Shown: positions 33,501-39,493, counted from the first letter of the stretch. The stretch: 64,000 nucleotides of DNA from Verrucomicrobiaceae bacterium UBA1938 (GCA_002336895.1 DDFC01000031.1:1-64000); one strand, 5' to 3'. The notes: generated by a model from the sequence alone, not told the origin. A program made the numbers and translations.

Positions 33501-35943
33501 CGCCACCTTCGGCGGAAACATGCTCGTGCAGACAAACACCGCCGTCGAGACCAATCAGCTCCAGATCGGCGCCGGGGAGTCTCTCACAGTCGGCGGTACG
33601 GTGACACTTGGCAGCGGCGCCGCCTCCTCCACGACTCTGTTTGCAGCCATCGGCGCGGGTGCCTTCAATGTATCCAACGTCACCGGCACTGGCGTCACCT
33701 TCCTCGTGGGCAATTCGAACACAAACTTTGCCACAGCCGACTTCAGCGCACTCGCCACCATGAATGTCTCCCTGAACACCACCGGCGGCATTCTCCAGGT
33801 TGGCAGCACTTCAGGTACGAACAGCACCGGTTACGGAACCCTGATCCTCGCTCAAAACACCACCATCACCGCCAGCGCCCTCACCGTCGGCGGCGGCGGC
33901 TCCTACAATGGCAATGCCGGGCAGGTCAATGCGCTTCAGCTTGGCTCCTCGGTCAACACCCTCAATGTCGGCGCGGTCAATGTCGGCACCGGTTCACGGG
34001 ATCTCGGCAGCATCACTTTCCTGAACTCCTCCGGCTCCGTCACCATTCGCGCTGCCGATGGCGTGGGTGCCGCCGCCTTCAATATGGGCACCGGCACCAG
34101 CTCCACTGCCGCCGCCCTGCCATCGGGCAATCGAAACACCTTCGATGTCAGCGGGCACAGCGCGGACCTGCTCTTCAGCACCATGACCATCGGCACCCAG
34201 AATGCCAGAACCGGCCCCATGGACAACCTCTTCGCCTTCGACACCGGCACTCTGGTTTCGGGAAATCTCACCATGGGGTCAAAGACCGCCGCTGGAAACA
34301 GCACCAACGTCATCAATCTCGGCGGTGGCGTCGTCACCATCGGCTCCGGCTCCGGCACGGCAGCCACGCTCGCCAGCAACACCAGCACCGGCGTCGTCTC
34401 CTCCACCATCAATGTCACGGGCGGCACCGTCACCATCGGCTCCGGCAGCGGTCAGGCGCTCATCCTGGGCAGCGTCAATACCAACGCCTCCGGCTCCACC
34501 TCCGCCGCTCTTAACGTCTCCGGCGGCGACGTCACTCTCGCCACCACCGGCTCCACGGCTGTGACCATGGCCAGTGCCAGTGTCGGCACGGCAAACTCCG
34601 CCATCAGTGTCACCAGCGGGACACTGACCGTTCAGGGAGACATCGTCGGCGGCACGGGTGCAGGCACCCGCAATGCTTCCATCACTCTCAATGGCGGCCT
34701 GCTCGACATGACCGGCAGGTCCGTCGGCGCTTCGGGCAATGCCATCACCTTCAATGCCCAGTCCGGCACCTTGAAAAACCTCGCCGAACTCAACGGCGGT
34801 GGCGCCTTCACCAAGACCACCACCGGCACTCTCTACATGGACGGTGTGAACTCCTACACCGGCACCACCACTGTCAGCGCCGGCACCCTGCAGTTCCTCA
34901 AGGAGACCGCGCTTTACAACAACACCCCGGCAAGCTGGACGGACACCAACATCACCGTCAGCAGCGGAGCCACCGCCGCCTTCAATGTCGGCGGGGCAGG
35001 GGAGTTCACCGCTTCAGACATCGCCGCCATCCAGCCTCTTGGCACCGCCACCGGCGGCTTCCAGAACGGATCCACCATCGGCCTCGACACCTCCAACGCC
35101 GCCGGCGGCAGCTTCACCTACGACAGTGTCATTGCAGACACCAGCAGCGGCGCGAACAGCGTGGGTCTTGAAAAGCTGGGCTCCAGCACCCTCGTCCTCA
35201 CCCAGACCAGCACCTACACCGGTGCCACCACCGTCGCCGCAGGCACCTTGCAGGTCGGAGACGGCACCAGCGGCTCTCTCGCCGGTTCCGGCGCCGTCAC
35301 CGTCAGCACAGGTGCCACGCTCTCTGGCTCAGGCAGCATCGCTGGCGCCACCGTCATCAGCAGCGGTGCGGTTCTCGCCCCGGGTGCCGGTGCCACGGTC
35401 ACCAGCAATCAAACCCTCACCTTCACAGCCGCCGGCACAGCGCTGGACATCAAGGACGGCGGCCAGATTCAGCTCGGCATCACCTCCAGTTCACAGGTTG
35501 ATGCTGCATTCGATTTCTCCACCGACGCCCTCACCTACCTGAACACCCACGGCGGCGTCACCGGCACCGCCTACACCACCATCTGGAACCAGTCCGGAGA
35601 TTACGACAGCATCCGGCTCACCGGCGGCACCTTCAATCTCGGCATCACCGGCGCAGGCACCGTCACTGTCATTGACAACTCCTCCTCCCTCACGGCTGGC
35701 AGCATCTTCAAGCTCCTCGACTGGACCACCGTCGGCACCACCGACTCCCTCGCAGGCAGCGGCGGCTTCACCCTCGCAGATTTGAACCTCATCGGCGTCG
35801 CCCCTGGTTCCGGTCTCTCTTGGGACACCAGCGCCTTCACCACCTACGGCGTCATCGTCGTCGTCCCCGAGCCCTCTCGTGTGCTCTTCCTCATGCTCGG
35901 CCTCTTCACCTTCCTCCTGCGTCGCCGCCGCAAGGCATTCTGA
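21532..35943 (+). CDS. Giant autotransporter-associated beta-strand-repeat protein with PEP-CTERM anchor (4,803 aa)
   Basis: Second giant envelope protein and paralogue of the preceding gene. I keep the ATG at 21532 because the upstream element has the same spacing as in the first gene; an in-frame ATG at 21598 would give a more conventional signal peptide (MKAGHSLSRVSG, then YQFITLMLVVCQLGY, cut near SQA) and is a real alternative. The passenger carries about 20 PF12951-type repeats (for example near residues 690, 970, 1460 and 4430) and modules A and B in the same order as its paralogue. One internal cap-like module starts at Y2069. Two TGLxxGxxxxGxxI-type inserts lie near residues 1365-1415 and 3510-3575. 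It ends with V4778-P-E-P, LFLMLGLFTFLL and RRRRKAF, a PEP-CTERM signal, with no barrel. A surface scaffold or adhesin role is inferred. Confidence 0.93.
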   Translation: MSSERRFVPLGSRFTPHSFIICMKAGHSLSRVSGLYQFITLMLVVCQLGYMPRRSQAATLYWDSDASASGDSTDGTGLGGSGPWDLSTLAWWNGIALSAWSNTGSDTAVFASPFAVLPSLSTVTLSTGLTAGQLSFLRSGYLLSSGNVTLGGSSPTLWAGLGLTATIDSQILGTSGLTMLGGGAIRLGNNTNAYTGTTTIGNGSLIITDEGALGGDTSAIVVTGFNPAVGSTNLRGFGGGSLVLDGTSGGITITRDLLLQGLGPIADRNGAVFSSGDNILSGTVTMGAPYVTTNLSTRIISADGTLGFTGTLNVLGTAATTISTLGGTNQAGASFYSITGVLAGSGTLEGSGGGTLFLNPSDSSGFSGTVRVSGSAASGQSVVRIDSPGVLGTRTAGTTSAVLDLNGGILAVLMDSPDVKVSNGTNANVYFRAASTIYADHTPNSSVSDQTVAFGNLSYEDGITLTFNSRNGYGMSFTTSPVNGGNGDTTLANNLQGGALLTFTGNFWSNSDNTGNRTMTISGNGNTLINGNVIAAAADFSHNLVKSGSGTLTITGTASTLDGTVSVSGGTLAINDWRAITNNTGTVNIGSGGTAATLSVVGNNVLQASLTTSKVINLAGTTGGATILANQTGTSPGLILNADFTATGGTSANAKTLTLGGVNIAQNTINGVIPNNAAGGLVNLSKVDSGTWVLTGSNTYTGTTTITNGILKLKANAVVSTVIADSSAIVFNQVNQYAGGTLEFAGQAGTSNVESLGVLTPTLGSGTIKLTPGSGGTASLIFDSLGAVGGGATVNIVTPSSSSTVSFATTSITNNIANAGLFYNGSDFAFVPGAGLALRAPNYTTDADFATSATALTSARSNEITGSFSNAAVTIDSLKINGARDLTMTGLLTIRTAGATNASGGIIQTGGSGSISGTGVTTGGSGVLVINVDGAANTLTLNAPITSTATGGFTKVGAGTLVIAGLNAQKGTNSINEGTVQLAAGGRLGLGDNTATLSIRQGAVLDLNGVNIITGIDDFNNNGTITNTNAAAVTLTIGGGNGAGTSFGIIDQTNGVISLTKLGTGAMSWSGLSTYTGVTTIASTGIVTVNNVADGGFASGFGAASSDAGNLVFTGTSTTQAYGGLSFAGTTNDSTDHLFTFNGGASGGARIQANGVNNATLSFTNTGALAFGAAAAGNAQGLVLGGASTGDNRFFPIINDNGAAVTSVYKADAGVWYLQAVNGYSGVTELRGGALYAQDGTSLPTASNLVFNGGIFASTGTLSRTIGTGAGQMSFAVPAANTASFRGGFAAGGSQLIVDWGASPTWGSTAGFLDNRDGLIFGAAVGQTSVAKSDVVLASGFSLGTVTAAGTGPGLGYTLAQNSSTVTVTSTAGLVVGQSITGTNIPSGAYIVSVNSATQFTISANTANTTGIAGSYTDGQVYATSLRPIRVDDNTSIGADFATISGVISGGAGSGIRKLGSGILVLSGDNTYSGETNINQGTLVVYSLGSSSGSGATSVGTEVNANLDSNAITIGNGGTGAAILEYVGSGETSDRKIRLNTTTGSAQIHADGVGPLILTNVANDMVAGNKVLLLRGVNASGNMITSQLSDFGGTLGIQVDSSAMWILTNAANNYSGTTTFTAGSLGIGDDHALGTGNLDWSNGTLFSYGADRTIANAVRLVNNTTTAFAGDYSLTTTSVFQLLSSANNVGLNNNVVSGKSLTFAGVSANALTANRTWTIDGSGTTIIDGAFTTTTAFGVALTKTGDGVFQLNATGSNFNQNNATTDIDRGTLRMGADNAIPSGAGFGSVVLSPELANADTATLDLNGTSQTINGLTASTDGTAVIDNTSSSAASLTFGAADSAVTFGGGVGTYAIQNSGGGALSITKTGSAAATISNGVSLAYTGATNVNGGSLTIASSLNGTSALSVTNGSSLALTGGIAAPAAITSVVVDNGSTLNLLDGAGSHLNQLTLLSLGSSGGAMTTLRLNVGDSLTPGDNASTDLLSLLSGGTLQLFAGNQITLNLSDTGLNPMQTYNLVSSADGGLITGALGAGDWILGSTPGGFSSITIHQTDTLISITTGTLITGTSYWRGLSDTTWNGSVSNWSQDKAGAIAALSTPGQGTDVIFQWDAPTSAAVSTTLEQSFKINSLTFEAATISASTPVSVTIGAGADTTYRLGIAPQVATDGITIAAGGPAAVNITASVRLGSDQTWTVADASSVLSLGSLLGVADVAKNGAGKVTLTTAADLTFNSTATADFIINAGALEILDATALGSRINSNLATVTIGSGGAFYYNGAANSAATGVANNLTLNGGALSAGGNAGNNYYTGTVNVSAPSFINMRGSNSAVLTATQGNVVLSGVVSGAGSLTVDSITTLSSGNQLTGTLYFQSDNSGWSGGINLIRGTIQTQTVTGLGTGNITASMGRIQFVTAGGTTYNLGQNITVDGPGGILELSADASGTPTSDMTVNLTGTITIGSAANANNALRITQASDNFSIINISNAIVLGNNASLSYQGSAVRPLIISAAISDGGMGYSLAINDELGAWNVTSQTVRLTGLSTFSGSISLKEGTLEYNTVSAIGGGPSSLGQGNAINFIGASTLRFLGDTSQSTDRLISTTASVTLDASGTSGAIITYAGSITQGTDNSLNLTGTGEGVISGGISQPVGTSAADLNVNSGVWTLRDNTVTIADDVVVTGVGTVLNLSTTGVLAASSVSGTSSGLYARTGAVINLYADDVNGISNSGGLDFIILGDSGGPQAGFLNTNTFSISTPRLDVGQRADTQIGEIDGTGVVIVAGGDINLYNGIVNAGLASTGTTALEKFGLGTVTLKGDNSGLASTGNSIVYEGTLVLDYTVSTATKLRTASLLEMLGGNLVLTGNASSATSQTVGGTTLDGSSTSDNSGAATITLNPAAGQDILLNLGAITRTSTNRDGTIRFILPSGAQTATNGFITSTTNGAQGLLGTSGFATVDDGTGVWFATNATNTAGGNIVALISTVKNDVTTWAVGDHVTDDTTGFTGTLQGLSINSLRLNAVAGSDILVAPAGVLSIASGGILVTSGVGGTPSIQGGVLASGVTELIITQDSAQTFTISSDIRINQAVTKSGSGTLLLTGNNVYTDETEILQGTLQVAGGNAIGDSSLVSLNAYQDTTLQLLDDETIGRLSGGQRATSSDNGTVAVGTHTLTINEVSSTTYAGFFTGTGAIVRLGAGNLNLTNVSTGFTGVFTVEGGTLQLSGVGQLNASTIRVNNGGALLLDNTGTTRSSTRILDTTGITLDSADGTFSGQTIPRGLAIRTDQGATTSETIGNLNFASGANYLSGETTNSTGTGVASITADDFVRLNNATLSVRGRSLGLTTGSRNQFLIGNSTNQTAFIGTMVGGGGLAGSTSISIVPWAVGETTTGALTAANMGNSLVTYVSGAGFRPLDFATEYTTFSSSAATSNVRESLSSDLTGLAGRTINALVLNNAAAVALNVTGSGSGQTLGVTSGALLFTVTGAATNTAYTTTLGGFDSGITVGGTGEYVISVINPNSSNSLTTGSTTLGSTTVTVASTTGLQPGMPVFGAGIAPDAVVLSVTDATHFVMSIPSTLSASSQTYQYSTLENLTAVISSPLTSAADITKSGRGTLILGGVNAAGGGSRRTTINEGVLQISSLDSIGGTTGALVFAGGTLRLASGFTDDISLRTITFLQGGAVIDTNGNDLTLSQSVGSGQGDFTKAGAGNLTLNAAATYTGATNVYGGTLTLGADNATGVGGDLNLFGGATLDMVVYSITAGKVSVFGDSPLILGSGSITASDGFFFGNTGDISVDTSLAGPGGLLKTQTNTLILTGLSTFSGSVEIQAGTIVFSSITSVGGGASSLGSAATAQTGVIHMGLGSTATTLTYVGDVSTSDRTIGMQGTTGAVTLDASGTGALVLGGVHFETAGNKTLTLKGLSDSSLANTLGSINEFSLGVLTLVKSDTNTWVISGASSWSGATSINDGILRFTADQALSGALNFGSASSITTAGMLDLSTASATFGGNMLVQTNTAVETNQLQIGAGESLTVGGTVTLGSGAASSTTLFAAIGAGAFNVSNVTGTGVTFLVGNSNTNFATADFSALATMNVSLNTTGGILQVGSTSGTNSTGYGTLILAQNTTITASALTVGGGGSYNGNAGQVNALQLGSSVNTLNVGAVNVGTGSRDLGSITFLNSSGSVTIRAADGVGAAAFNMGTGTSSTAAALPSGNRNTFDVSGHSADLLFSTMTIGTQNARTGPMDNLFAFDTGTLVSGNLTMGSKTAAGNSTNVINLGGGVVTIGSGSGTAATLASNTSTGVVSSTINVTGGTVTIGSGSGQALILGSVNTNASGSTSAALNVSGGDVTLATTGSTAVTMASASVGTANSAISVTSGTLTVQGDIVGGTGAGTRNASITLNGGLLDMTGRSVGASGNAITFNAQSGTLKNLAELNGGGAFTKTTTGTLYMDGVNSYTGTTTVSAGTLQFLKETALYNNTPASWTDTNITVSSGATAAFNVGGAGEFTASDIAAIQPLGTATGGFQNGSTIGLDTSNAAGGSFTYDSVIADTSSGANSVGLEKLGSSTLVLTQTSTYTGATTVAAGTLQVGDGTSGSLAGSGAVTVSTGATLSGSGSIAGATVISSGAVLAPGAGATVTSNQTLTFTAAGTALDIKDGGQIQLGITSSSQVDAAFDFSTDALTYLNTHGGVTGTAYTTIWNQSGDYDSIRLTGGTFNLGITGAGTVTVIDNSSSLTAGSIFKLLDWTTVGTTDSLAGSGGFTLADLNLIGVAPGSGLSWDTSAFTTYGVIVVVPEPSRVLFLMLGLFTFLLRRRRKAF
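27733..28200 (+). other. Internal N-cap-like module in giant protein 2
   Basis: From Y2069: SYWRGLSDTTWNG, SNWSQDKAG, D-V-I-F, STTLEQSFKINSLTFE, DGITIAAGGPAAVNI and DQTWTVADASSVLSLGS. It follows TYNLVSSADGGLITGALG, a terminus-like segment. The module divides the protein into about 2,010 and 2,735 residues. Confidence 0.6.
29917..32660 (+). other. Module A in giant protein 2 (about residues 2796-3710)
   Basis: Counterpart of 7951-10460. Landmarks: GTLVLDYTVSTATKLRTAS, ITLNPAAGQDILLNL, TNGFITSTTN, TGFTGTLQGLSINSLRLN, SGGILVTSG, SISIVPWAVGET, GFRPLDFATEY, and the exit KAGAGNLTLNAAATYTG. It is about 80-100 residues longer than in protein 1, mainly because of an inserted TGLQPGMPVFGAGI-type unit near 32090-32260. 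Confidence 0.65.
33345..34875 (+). other. Module B in giant protein 2
   Basis: Counterpart of 16742-18510; shorter by roughly 80 residues. Shared order of landmarks includes TITASALTVGG, SVTIRAADGVG, FAFDTGTLVSGNLTMGS, repeated GGxVTIGSGSG units and GGLLDMTGRSVGASGN, then entry into the common C-terminal part. Confidence 0.65.
35863..35940 (+). other. PEP-CTERM sorting signal of giant protein 2
   Basis: V4778-P-E-P-S-R, hydrophobic VLFLMLGLFTFLL, basic RRRRKAF. It differs from the signal of giant protein 1 only beyond the first ten or so residues of the hydrophobic stretch. Confidence 0.9.
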
Positions 35944-36066
35944 TCAGGCTTGTCTGCCGCGCTTGCACTTCCTTCTGCGGCTGGATCGCAGAATCGTTTT
36001 CAACGGCATGTGGTATGATACCACGATCTATTGAAAACAGGCATCACTTATTATGCGAGCCTCCCT

Positions 36067-36160
36067 CTTCGCACCACACCCAAAGGGCTTGCGTGGCTGA
36101 GCACTGGATTCCGCCCGTCCGTTCGGCAAGCAAACCCCTCGCCCTCCAGCAGCGTCTTCA
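36067..36160. repeat. Degenerate copy 3 of the dispersed repeat
   Basis: Downstream of giant gene 2, the blocks CAAAGGGCTTGCGTGG, GGCAAGCAAACCCCTCG and CCAGCAGCGTCTTC align with the beginning and end of the repeat at 1079 and 42737, while the central GGTC/GACC hairpin is replaced. It overlaps the 3' end of the lipoprotein gene by a few bases. Nothing else is visible in 35944-36157. Confidence 0.45.
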
Positions 36161-36529
36161 TTTTACCACATCACCCTCGCTCCCTTTAAACAGCTCCTTC
36201 AGCTTCTCTTTCAGATCCAGCATGTAAGCCCTCACCGTTTCCATTTGCTCCCTCAGCTTCTTCACACTTTCAGACTGCTGCGTCTTGTCCTCGATGCACT
36301 TCGAAACGATTTCAGCCATGAAGTTAAACTCAAACACCACAGGTTCCAGGCCCGCAGGATTGTCGCGCAGCCGCTTGGCCCGCGACTGCACTTTTTCCGC
36401 CAGCCACTCAAACCCGCTGCCCTGCCCCGCCGCATGAATCTCCGCCCGTAGCTGCGCCGCCGTCTTCTCCGGCTCCTTATGACAGGCGGTGATCGCGGCC
36501 GCGGTGATCAAAGCAAGGAGGAAACGCAT
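36158..36529 (-). CDS. Small predicted lipoprotein, unknown function
   Basis: A 123-residue protein with a lipoprotein signal: MRFLLALITAAAITAC with the lipobox I-T-A-C16, then a charged, largely helical mature part of about 107 residues. The segments KTAAQLRAEIHAAG, ESVKKLREQMETVRAYML and LKEKLKELFKG have heptad-like spacing and may form a coiled coil. No family recognised. It is convergent with giant gene 2. The 239-bp gap upstream (36530-36768) is lower in GC and contains a direct repeat. Probably real because of the well-formed lipobox, though short. Confidence 0.65.
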   Translation of the reverse strand: MRFLLALITAAAITACHKEPEKTAAQLRAEIHAAGQGSGFEWLAEKVQSRAKRLRDNPAGLEPVVFEFNFMAEIVSKCIEDKTQQSESVKKLREQMETVRAYMLDLKEKLKELFKGSEGDVVK

Positions 36530-36704
36530 AAGCCGATCATGGGGGAAAGGATTCTTATGTCGATTCCAAAAGCGGCGGTGAATTCTCGAACCCGCTTTCC
36601 TCCTCCGCCCAATTTAAAATTCTCAGTTTTAAGTTCCCAGTTTTCAATCCCCGCCGCCTCGCTTCAGCCCCATAAAAAGCTGAAACCCCAGCTCAGGAAA
36701 TCAG

Positions 36705-36734
36705 AAAATTTTTCTACCCAAAATCTTTCTACCT
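36705..36734. repeat. 15-bp tandem direct repeat in low-GC gap
   Basis: AAAATTTTTCTACCC is followed directly by AAAATCTTTCTACCT (13 of 15 identical). It lies 34 bp past the stop codon of the minus-strand GDPD gene and could be part of its 3' signal. No stem-loop with T-run is clear. Confidence 0.5.
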
Positions 36735-36768
36735 CCATCCCCAACTACAAAACCATTTTCCCCGCCCC

Positions 36769-37557
36769 TCACTTCCCCAGCGCCTCCCTCACCATCACCG
36801 GATCATCCGTCGTGATCCCGTCCACCCCCAGCGCCGCAAACTTCTTCACATCCGCCGGCTTGTTCACCGTCCACACATAAAGACCGAAGCCCGCATCTCG
36901 GATCTGCTTCACCATCGCCGCATCCCACGGAAAATCCGCCACTCCCAGGTCCAGTCCATCCAGCTTGTCCGCCTTCGTGTCTGCAATCAGCTGCGTCAGA
37001 TCCGTCGGCTTCTTCTCCTTCGTCTTCCCAGACGCCAGCCGGTACACCTTCATCCACGGCATCGCCTTCTTCGACTCCGCCGCCGCATCCCGCTTAAAGG
37101 CAATGATCGCCAGCTGCGCCGCACGGTCCTTCATCGGTTCCAAAATCCGCTTCAGCTCCGGCACGATCTCCGCCCCGCACTTCACCTCGATGAAGAAGCG
37201 CTGCTTTCCCTTCGGCATCGTCGCCAGCGCCTGCTCCAGCGTCGGGATCTTCTCACTCGCCCACTCCTTGCCCTTCCACGTGCCCGCATCCAGCGCCGTC
37301 AGCTCCGCCTGCTTGGATGTCGCCACATCCAGCTTCACACCTGTCGTCCGCTTCGTGTCCTTGTCATGAATCACCGCCGTCTTGCCATCGGCCGTCAGGT
37401 ACACATCCAGCTCGCACGCATCCGTCCTGTTCTTCCACGCCAGCTCAAACGCACCCAGCGTGTTCTCCGGAGCACGCGCGGAAAACCCGCGATGAGCAAC
37501 AATTTCAACAGCGTTGGCAGACATGGCGGCGAGAAGGAAAAATGCGGCGAACTTCAT
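36769..37557 (-). CDS. Glycerophosphodiester phosphodiesterase, exported
   Basis: Cleaves glycerophosphodiesters to glycerol-3-phosphate and an alcohol, in the periplasm. I start at the ATG at 37557 (262 residues) because it opens a signal peptide (MKFAAFFLLAAMSANA) directly followed by the family core. The longer open frame up to 37842 encodes no recognisable domain and would overlap the divergent gene. GDPD hallmarks: H22-R23-G, P30-E31-N-T, E49-L-D51, H64-D, later FFIEVKCG with E and K, and the closing VWTVNKPADV...GVDGITTDDP. All catalytic and metal residues of the TIM-barrel family are present. It is divergent from a phosphatase gene with only 46 bp between starts. Confidence 0.93.
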   Translation of the reverse strand: MKFAAFFLLAAMSANAVEIVAHRGFSARAPENTLGAFELAWKNRTDACELDVYLTADGKTAVIHDKDTKRTTGVKLDVATSKQAELTALDAGTWKGKEWASEKIPTLEQALATMPKGKQRFFIEVKCGAEIVPELKRILEPMKDRAAQLAIIAFKRDAAAESKKAMPWMKVYRLASGKTKEKKPTDLTQLIADTKADKLDGLDLGVADFPWDAAMVKQIRDAGFGLYVWTVNKPADVKKFAALGVDGITTDDPVMVREALGK

Positions 37558-37603
37558 GAGGGAGAAAGCAAACGACACAAGCACCCGTAACCCTTCGCCC
37601 CAA

Positions 37604-38989
37604 ATGAAATTTTGTTTCCTGCTCGTCATCAGCTTCATCATCGTTCGCACGCTGACTTCCTGCTCCAAGTCACCGTCCGCCGATCCCAAAGACCAGCACG
37701 TCATCCTCATCAGTCTCGATGGCTTCCCTGCCTGGCTTTGGAACGATGAATCTCTGCAGATCCCCAATCTCCGCAAGCTCGCCGCCGAAGGTGCCAGCAC
37801 CAAGGCCATGACCGTCAGCAATCCCTCCATCACCTGGATCAATCACACCACCCTCGTTACCGGCGTCGAACCTCGCAAGCACGGCGTCCTCTTCAATGGC
37901 CTCCTCGTCCGCCAGGGCGACAACAAGCCCCCCAAGATCGAGCAGTGGGCAGACAAAACCAAGCTCGTGCATGCCCCCACTCTCTACGATGTCGCTCACG
38001 ACGCCGGACTCACCACCGCCGAGTCTGACTGGGTCGCCGTCACCAAAGCCAAGACCATCGACTGGAGCTTCGCCGAACTCCCCGAGCCCGAAGGCAAAGT
38101 CGAAAAAGAAATGATCGCCGCAGGCGAGATCAAGCCCCAGGACATCACCTGGATGCAGCTCGGCCCCCAGCGCAAAAGCGTCACCTTCCTCGACAACATG
38201 TGGACCAAGGCCGCCATCCACATCTTCAAAACCCACAAGCCCAATCTCCTTCTCTACCACACGCTCAACACCGACTCCACCCACCACACCTACGGCCCCG
38301 GCTCCTCCGCCAGCTACACCGCACTCGCCTATGCCGATCGTCTCGTCGGCGATCTCGTCAAAGCCGTCGAAGACAGCGGCCTCCGCGATCAGACCACCTT
38401 CATCATCGCCACCGACCACGGCTTCAAAAAAGTCACCAAGATCATCCTTCCCAATGTCGAGCTGAAAAAAGCCGGACTCGCCCAGGGCCTCGGCCCCACC
38501 ATCACCACTTGCGATGCTTACTCCATGACCCAGGGTGGCATGGCCTTCGTCTATGTCACCAATCCCGCCCGCAAAGCCGAGCTCCTTCCCAGGCTCAAAG
38601 AAATGTTCGCCAAAGTCGAAGGCGTTGACCGCGTCATCGACGGCACAGACGGCCACACCCTCGGCATGCCCACACCGGAAGAAAACCCGGGCATGGGAGA
38701 CCTCGTCCTCTACCCCAAAGCTGGTTACGCCTTCAAAAACGACGCCGGCGGAGACGCCACTGTCACTCCTTCCGTCAACTACGCTGGCACCCACGGCTAC
38801 CCCAACACCGACCCCGACCTCGACGGCATCTTCATCGCCAGCGGCCGTGGCATCAAAAAAGGCATCGTCCTCGACCGCATGGCCAATCTCGACGTCGCCC
38901 CCACCATCGCCAAGCTCATGGGCCTCCAGCTCCCCAAGCCCGACGGTCGCGTCCTCGAAGAGATCCTGATCTCCACCGGCAAGAAATAG
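37604..38989 (+). CDS. NPP-type alkaline phosphatase-superfamily hydrolase, lipoprotein
   Basis: A 461-residue member of the type I phosphodiesterase/nucleotide pyrophosphatase family (PF01663). I choose the ATG at 37604 because it gives a lipoprotein signal (MKFCFLLVISFIIVRTLTSC, lipobox L-T-S-C20); the frame is open further upstream but overlaps the divergent GDPD gene. The metal ligand is D39 in ISLDGFPAW, the probable nucleophile is T77 in PSITWINHTTLVTG, and the other ligands are D in NTDSTHHTYGP, D-H in ATDHGF and H in GTHGYPN. It probably releases phosphate from phosphodiesters or pyrophosphates at the cell envelope. The divergent GDPD would supply related substrates, which hints at phosphorus scavenging (inference). 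Confidence 0.9.
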   Translation: MKFCFLLVISFIIVRTLTSCSKSPSADPKDQHVILISLDGFPAWLWNDESLQIPNLRKLAAEGASTKAMTVSNPSITWINHTTLVTGVEPRKHGVLFNGLLVRQGDNKPPKIEQWADKTKLVHAPTLYDVAHDAGLTTAESDWVAVTKAKTIDWSFAELPEPEGKVEKEMIAAGEIKPQDITWMQLGPQRKSVTFLDNMWTKAAIHIFKTHKPNLLLYHTLNTDSTHHTYGPGSSASYTALAYADRLVGDLVKAVEDSGLRDQTTFIIATDHGFKKVTKIILPNVELKKAGLAQGLGPTITTCDAYSMTQGGMAFVYVTNPARKAELLPRLKEMFAKVEGVDRVIDGTDGHTLGMPTPEENPGMGDLVLYPKAGYAFKNDAGGDATVTPSVNYAGTHGYPNTDPDLDGIFIASGRGIKKGIVLDRMANLDVAPTIAKLMGLQLPKPDGRVLEEILISTGKK

Positions 38990-39026
38990 CCCATAGATTT
39001 CGCAGTGCGCGACAGCGTTCTGGAGT

Positions 39027-39305
39027 GCGCCGGTCCTCCGGCGCTTTCGCATGTCCCTGCCACTCTCCCACGCGCCACAGCCGCCTTCCGCCACTTGCTC
39101 ATTGCTGGGCGCGCCGATGTCCACATCGGCTCCGGCCGCACGCCCCTGCCGCTCCCCCACGCTCCACAGCCTCCTCCCACACATCCCTGCCCAGTTCCCT
39201 CGTTATAATCAGCAGCTTCGCCAGCCGCTCTTTACTGGGAGCGCCGATGTCCACATCGGCTCCGGCCGCACGTCCCTGCCACGCCCCCGCGCTCCACAGC
39301 ATCCT
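39027..39305 (+). repeat. Cluster of three REP-like hairpins with loop TCCN
   Basis: Three hairpins in the same orientation: GCGCCGG-TCCT-CCGGCGC (39027-39044), then GCCGATGTCCACATCGGC at 39113-39130 and again at 39243-39260. The last two are embedded in near-identical segments of about 73 bp with a 130-bp period; each is followed by TCCGGCCGCACG, CCCTGCC and GCTCCACAGC. The first has a diverged but alignable tail (TGTCCCTGCCACTC...CGCCACAGCC). The rest of the gap 38990-39493 shows no gene; short ORFs across the repeats are not convincing. Confidence 0.8.
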
Positions 39306-39493
39306 CATCGCCATTTCAAATTCAAGGCCCCGTAAAATCATTCTACTCCAAATCATTTTACCATTCTCGCCCGCTTTCCGCAGGCCCACTCCCCCAGGTG
39401 CATTTTAGATACATCCTTGTGCGCGTCCCCGCTCCCCACTCTGACAGATTCTCCCCTCGCGCTTTGTAAACCTCAGCGCCCCCATTCCCCCCC

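Noticed and set aside
5135..35943. CRISPR-like or tandem DNA arrays in the giant genes
   Set aside because: The recurring strings (such as ACCGGCGGCACC) come from in-frame protein repeats with variable spacing, not from constant repeats and spacers.
37558..37842. Longer start for the GDPD gene
   Set aside because: The extra 95 residues have no signal or domain and would overlap the divergent phosphatase; the ATG at 37557 opens a clean signal peptide.
37670..39184. Minus-strand open frame of 504 residues opposite the NPP-type phosphatase
   Set aside because: Gly/Asp/Val/Glu-rich shadow of a protein with all catalytic motifs on the plus strand; its start lies in the hairpin repeats.
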